Source of the DNA: Micromonospora eburnea
GTDB taxonomy: Bacteria > Actinomycetota > Actinomycetes > Mycobacteriales > Micromonosporaceae
Assembly: GCF_900090225.1 (NCBI RefSeq)
Contig: NZ_FMHY01000002.1
Coordinates: 4,464,001-4,528,000, forward strand
Length of the DNA: 64,000 nt
Direction: 5' to 3'
The notes beneath the pieces are model-generated. The model did no database searches. It saw only the letters and a list, made by a program, of their open reading frames with translations, and was not told the origin of the DNA. Position numbers and translations under genes: made by a program. Position 1 is the stretch's first letter. Every line of letters starts with the position of its first letter. Positions 60,229 through 64,000 of this stretch are shown piece after piece.

Positions 60229-63200
60229 TCAGGAAATGCCGAGCTGGTTCTCGATGAAGTCGAAGATCTGGTCATCGTCGGACGTGTCCTCGGGCAGCCG
60301 CGTGCCGATCTCCTGGTCGCCGGTGGTCAGCCGGGTCAGGAGGTCGCGGAGCCGGGCACCGAGGGCGGCCCGGGTCCCGTTGTCGAGGGCGGCGGTCGTG
60401 AGCGCCCGCTCCAGCCGGTCGAGCTCGCCTACCACCGACACGGTCTCCGGTTCGCCGAACGTCGACCGGCGAAGTTCACCGGCGAGTATGAGCGGGCTGG
60501 GGTGGTCGAATACCAACGTCGCTGGCAGCTGCCGGCCCACCGCGACGCCGAGGCGGTTGCGCAGCTCGACCGCGCTCAGCGAGGTGAAGCCGAATTCCTG
60601 GAACGGTCGGGCCGGGTCGATCTGCTCCGGCCCGGAGTGGCCGAGGACCGCGGCCGTGTGCCCCAGGATCAGATCGAGCAGCGCCCGTTCCTGTCCGGCC
60701 ACGTCCAGCGACGCCCACTGCTGTACGACCGGGACGCCGGACGGGTTGCCGGGTGCGGGGCTGTCGCTGCCGATGAGGCCGTGCAGGAGCGGGCTCGGCC
60801 GGGCCGCGGTGAATCGTGCGCCGAAGTGCGTCCAGTCGAGGTCGGCGATGACGGTGGTGCGGTCGCCGCGGTCGAGGACCCTACCGAGAGCCTCGAGCGC
60901 CGCTTCCGGCGCCATCGGGCGTACGCCCGAGTGGTCCATGCTATCGGCGCCGTCGGCCATGCCCGGGCCGGCCCAAGCGCCCCAGGACACGGTAAGCGCA
61001 CGCCGGTTGGCCGCATGCCGCGCGGCGGCCAGCGCTTCCAGGTAGGCGTTGGCTGCGGCGTAGTTGGCCTGTCCGGCCGCACCGACGGCCCCGGCGAGCG
61101 ACCCGAACAGGACGAACGCGGTCAGGTCCAGGTCACGGGTCAGCTCGTCGAGGTGGCGGGCGGCGGCGGCCTTCGCTGCCAGCACCGTCTCCAGCCGCGA
61201 CGTGGTGAGCGATTCGAGCACCCCGTCGTCGAGCACCCCGGCCGTGTGGAAGACCGCCGAAGGCGGGCCCATCTGCTCGATGAGGCCGGCGATCTGGGAC
61301 CGGTCGGCCACGTCGCAGGCCACAACCGTCGCCGTCGTGCCCCGGGCCGCCAGCTCGGTGACGAGTTCGGCAGCGCCGGGGGCGTCCGGCCCGCGCCGGC
61401 TCAGCAGCACCAGGCTACGAGCCCCCCGTACGGTCAGCCAGCGCGCCAGCTGCGCGCCGACGCCGCCGGTTCCGCCGGTGATCCAGACGTCACCCTCGGG
61501 GCTCCACGGCTCGGACTTCCACGCCGGGCCGGCCGCAGCCCGGGTGAGCCGCCGCGCGAGCACGCCGCCCGGCCGTACCGCCACCTGGTCCTCGATGCCG
61601 GCGGCGACAACGGCGATGAGGCTTTCCACGGTTTCTGTGCCGGGCTGTCCGGGCACGTCGATCAGGCCGCCCCAGCGCTGCGGGTGTTCCAGCGCGGCGG
61701 TCCGGCCGAGGCCCCAGATCGGCGACTGGAGCGGTGCCCGCACCGGACCGGCCGCGACGGCTTCCCGGGTTAGGCACCACAGCGGCGCGACGAGGCCGAC
61801 GTCGCCGAGCGCCTGGAGAAGGTGCAGCGTGGCGGTGAGACCGGCCGGTACTGCGGGGGCGCCAATGCTCGGCGCCTCGTCGAGGCCGAGCAGGGAGACC
61901 ACCCGGTCGGCGTCGCACCCGCGCAGCGCATCCGCTAGGGCGGTACGGTCCTGGCCGGTCACCTCCAGGATGGTGCAGCGGCCCCCAGCGGCCTCGATGC
62001 CTTTGCGGACGGCCGCGCCCCACTCGGCCTCGACGTCCGCGGACGGCGTGAGCACCAACCAGCTCTCGCTCGCCAGGTCGGCACCGGGCAGGTGCACAGG
62101 CTGCCAGCTCTCGGCGTAGAGCAGGTCGTCGGTGTCGCTCCGGTGCGCCGTTATGTCGTCGGCGTCCAGCCAGTAGCGCTGGTGTTGGAACGCATACGTC
62201 GGTAGGTCCACCTGCCGGTCGGTCGCTGGCAGGATCGGTTCCCAGTTGATCGGGATGCCGGCGGTGTGCAGGTCGCCTAGTGCCTTCAGGTAGGTGGTGG
62301 CTTCGTCGGCGTCACGGCGCAGTAGCGGGCTGATCCGGTGGTCGGTCAGCATCGCGGTCAATGTCGCGTCCGGACCCACCTCGATATTGGTCGGGGTGTC
62401 CAGGGCTGCGATCGCGTCGGCGAAACGTACTGTGTCGCGCACATGCCGCACCCAATATTCGGGGGTGCTCACATCAGCACCGGCCCGCACGCTTGACAGC
62501 ATCGGAACCTGCGCCGGTTGGTAGGTGACGGTGCCCGCGATGTCCGCGAACTCGGCGAGCATCGGCTCCATCAACACTGAGTGAAACGCGTGTGACACTC
62601 GCAGTCGGCGTGCTCTGACCCCGTACCCCGCCAGCAGCCCGGCAGCCGCGTCCACGGCCGGTTCCGTTCCGGAGAGAACCACCTGCCCGGCGGTGTTGAC
62701 CGCCGCCACGTCCAATCCGGTCACCCATTGCCGGACCTGCTGCTCGCCGGCGTGTACCGCGAGCATCGCCCCGCCCGCTGGCAGGGCATCCATCAGCCGG
62801 CCCCGCGCCGCCACCAGCCGGCACGCGTCCGTCATGTCGAGGACCCCGGCGGTCACCGCCGCGGCGAACTCGCCCACCGAGTGGCCCAACACCACCTGCG
62901 GGCGCACACCGAACGAGCGCAGCAACGCCACCTGCGCGACCTGGACCGCGAACACGGCCGCCTGTGCGTACATCGTGCGGTCCAGCAGCGGGCCGCCCTC
63001 AGCGATCACCTGAGCCAACGGTCGCGGCAGGAACTCGTCCAACAGGCCACACACCCGTGTGAACTCCGCCGCGAACACCGGAAACCGCGTGGCCAAGCCC
63101 GTACCCATGCCCTGGCGCTGCGAGCCCTGACCTGTGAACAACCACCCCACACCACCACCACCAGCCGCCGCGGCCGCTGCCGGGTCGGGTGCGGTACGTA

Positions 63201-64000
63201 AACCGGCGATCAACTCGCCCGCGGTGGCACCCACACCCACAGCCCGGTACGGCAGCAACGCCCGCCGCCGCACCAAACCCGCCGCGACCATCCCCGGCGG
63301 CAACTCCGGCCGGGCCTGCACAAACGACGCCAACCGGTCAACCTGGGCGCGCAGACCCGCCACCGAACGGGCCGACACCACCCACACCGTCGGACCCAAC
63401 TCCGAACCCAACCCCGGACCCGACTCAGGCCCATCGGACACCGGTTCGGGTTCGGGGCTTTGTTCCAGCACCACGTGGGCGTTGGTGCCACTCACTCCGA
63501 ACGACGACACACCCGCCCGACGCGGCCGGTCGACCTGCGGCCACACCGTGGTCTCCCGCACCAACCGCACCGCGCCAGCCGACCAGTCCACATGCGGACT
63601 CGGCTCATCGATGTGCAGCGACCGTGGCACCACACCATGACGCATCGCCAACACCATCTTGATCACACCCGCGACACCCGCCGCGGCCTGCGTATGACCC
63701 AGATTCGACTTCACCGACCCCAACAACACCGGGATTGTCCGGTCCTGGCCATACGTCGCCAACACCGCCTGCGCCTCGATCGGATCACCCAACCGAGTAC
63801 CAGTGCCATGAGCCTCCACCACATCCACATCCGCCGACGTCAAACCAGCCACACTCAACGCCTGGCGAATCACCCGCTGCTGCGACGGACCATTCGGCGC
63901 TGTCAAACCATTCGACGCGCCATCCTGATTCACCGCCGAACCCCGCACCACCGCCAACACCCGATGCCCATGACGACGCGCATCCGACAACCGCTCCACC
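60229..64000 (-). CDS. Type I modular polyketide synthase (5' part outside the window)
   Basis: At least 1256 codons of a PKS open to the right edge. The visible order is the C-terminal part of KS, AT, KR and ACP. The AT has GHSVG and HAFH, predicting malonyl-CoA. No DH or ER follows; the AT linker leads directly into a KR with GGTGGVGA, LDD (B-type, ITGGTGGVG) and Tyr in NYAAANAYLEA. The ACP reads FGFTSLSAVELR with its Ser at about partial residue 1140. The C-terminus DDDQIFDFIENQLGIS is a docking tail that should meet the coiled coil of the next PKS. The module would give a beta-hydroxy group. Confidence 0.93.
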   Translation of the reverse strand, partial: VERLSDARRHGHRVLAVVRGSAVNQDGASNGLTAPNGPSQQRVIRQALSVAGLTSADVDVVEAHGTGTRLGDPIEAQAVLATYGQDRTIPVLLGSVKSNLGHTQAAAGVAGVIKMVLAMRHGVVPRSLHIDEPSPHVDWSAGAVRLVRETTVWPQVDRPRRAGVSSFGVSGTNAHVVLEQSPEPEPVSDGPESGPGLGSELGPTVWVVSARSVAGLRAQVDRLASFVQARPELPPGMVAAGLVRRRALLPYRAVGVGATAGELIAGLRTAPDPAAAAAAGGGGVGWLFTGQGSQRQGMGTGLATRFPVFAAEFTRVCGLLDEFLPRPLAQVIAEGGPLLDRTMYAQAAVFAVQVAQVALLRSFGVRPQVVLGHSVGEFAAAVTAGVLDMTDACRLVAARGRLMDALPAGGAMLAVHAGEQQVRQWVTGLDVAAVNTAGQVVLSGTEPAVDAAAGLLAGYGVRARRLRVSHAFHSVLMEPMLAEFADIAGTVTYQPAQVPMLSSVRAGADVSTPEYWVRHVRDTVRFADAIAALDTPTNIEVGPDATLTAMLTDHRISPLLRRDADEATTYLKALGDLHTAGIPINWEPILPATDRQVDLPTYAFQHQRYWLDADDITAHRSDTDDLLYAESWQPVHLPGADLASESWLVLTPSADVEAEWGAAVRKGIEAAGGRCTILEVTGQDRTALADALRGCDADRVVSLLGLDEAPSIGAPAVPAGLTATLHLLQALGDVGLVAPLWCLTREAVAAGPVRAPLQSPIWGLGRTAALEHPQRWGGLIDVPGQPGTETVESLIAVVAAGIEDQVAVRPGGVLARRLTRAAAGPAWKSEPWSPEGDVWITGGTGGVGAQLARWLTVRGARSLVLLSRRGPDAPGAAELVTELAARGTTATVVACDVADRSQIAGLIEQMGPPSAVFHTAGVLDDGVLESLTTSRLETVLAAKAAAARHLDELTRDLDLTAFVLFGSLAGAVGAAGQANYAAANAYLEALAAARHAANRRALTVSWGAWAGPGMADGADSMDHSGVRPMAPEAALEALGRVLDRGDRTTVIADLDWTHFGARFTAARPSPLLHGLIGSDSPAPGNPSGVPVVQQWASLDVAGQERALLDLILGHTAAVLGHSGPEQIDPARPFQEFGFTSLSAVELRNRLGVAVGRQLPATLVFDHPSPLILAGELRRSTFGEPETVSVVGELDRLERALTTAALDNGTRAALGARLRDLLTRLTTGDQEIGTRLPEDTSDDDQIFDFIENQLGIS
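62164..64000 (-). repeat. Near-identical 1.84-kb block, copy 2 (upstream PKS)
   Basis: Counterpart of 57538-59374 at offset 4626. It starts in the linker behind AT, just before the module changes to the KR without DH. Such long identity points to a recent duplication or gene conversion between the two PKS genes. Confidence 0.9.

Noticed and set aside
58834..61773. Plus-strand open frame of 979 codons across two PKS genes
   Set aside because: It crosses the boundary of two minus-strand PKS genes with conserved domains, and its translation is His/Arg/Pro-rich low-complexity, so it is a shadow.
63134..63640. Repeated plus-strand proteins identical to those near 58508-59014
   Set aside because: They are shadows of the duplicated KS-AT block; the repeat itself is reported instead.
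57541..64000. PKS repeats as a mobile element or tandem array
   Set aside because: They are in-frame module segments without terminal repeats or transposase; module homology explains them.

Overview
This is a high-GC actinomycete chromosome window. The evidence is the GC content (about 70% by eye), the many GTG/TTG starts, a mycothiol-type isomerase family gene, a SARP regulator, a modular type I PKS and a class I lanthipeptide cluster. Micromonosporaceae or a related filamentous family seems plausible, but there is no marker gene to settle it. I see no rRNA, tRNA, CRISPR array or intact insertion sequence.

Layout. Positions 1-9 kb hold an oxidoreductase/TetR divergon with duplicated operators, a thioredoxin-like protein, a methyltransferase, a TrmB/LuxR-type regulator, a large secreted S8 protease and two orphan proteins. 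Positions 9-12 kb hold an XRE regulator divergent from a methionine aminopeptidase, then a coupled glycosyltransferase/polysaccharide deacetylase pair. Positions 12-24.8 kb are mostly single metabolic genes: an acyltransferase-like protein, a VOC protein, a rifamycin phosphotransferase (rph) with a recognisable rifamycin-associated element, a DinB/MDMPI protein, a MarR/epoxide hydrolase divergon, and a same-strand set yeiH-dsbA-ccdA-gntR. Positions 24.9-29.1 kb hold an MMPL transporter followed by a histidine kinase/response regulator pair. Positions 29-35 kb hold a sulfotransferase, two coupled Imm5-like genes without a visible toxin, a CoaD-like protein, a uridine-kinase-like protein and an ArsR-type regulator, with decayed crotonase and arginase remnants.

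Positions 35.4-45.2 kb form a class I lanthipeptide cluster of the FxLD type: two precursor genes, one full-length LanB dehydratase, two LanC cyclases, an ABC exporter and a SARP. Both precursor genes carry the same upstream region, with two heptamers 11 bp apart, the spacing expected for a SARP site. A strong hairpin follows the second precursor and would favour precursor over enzyme expression. No dedicated leader peptidase is visible.

Positions 45.3-46.5 kb are a scarred junction: two decayed transposase fragments flank a gene for a small secreted peptide. Positions 46.6 kb to the right edge belong to a type I PKS cluster read right to left: a PKS (KS-AT-KR-ACP, cut by the window edge), a terminal PKS (KS-AT-DH-KR-ACP-KS-AT-DH-KR-ACP-TE), a UGT-type glycosyltransferase, a DUF5988-like small protein and a DpgC-like protein. 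The PKS modules share near-identical kilobase blocks, and one AT has a different predicted extender specificity between nearly identical linkers, a natural AT exchange.
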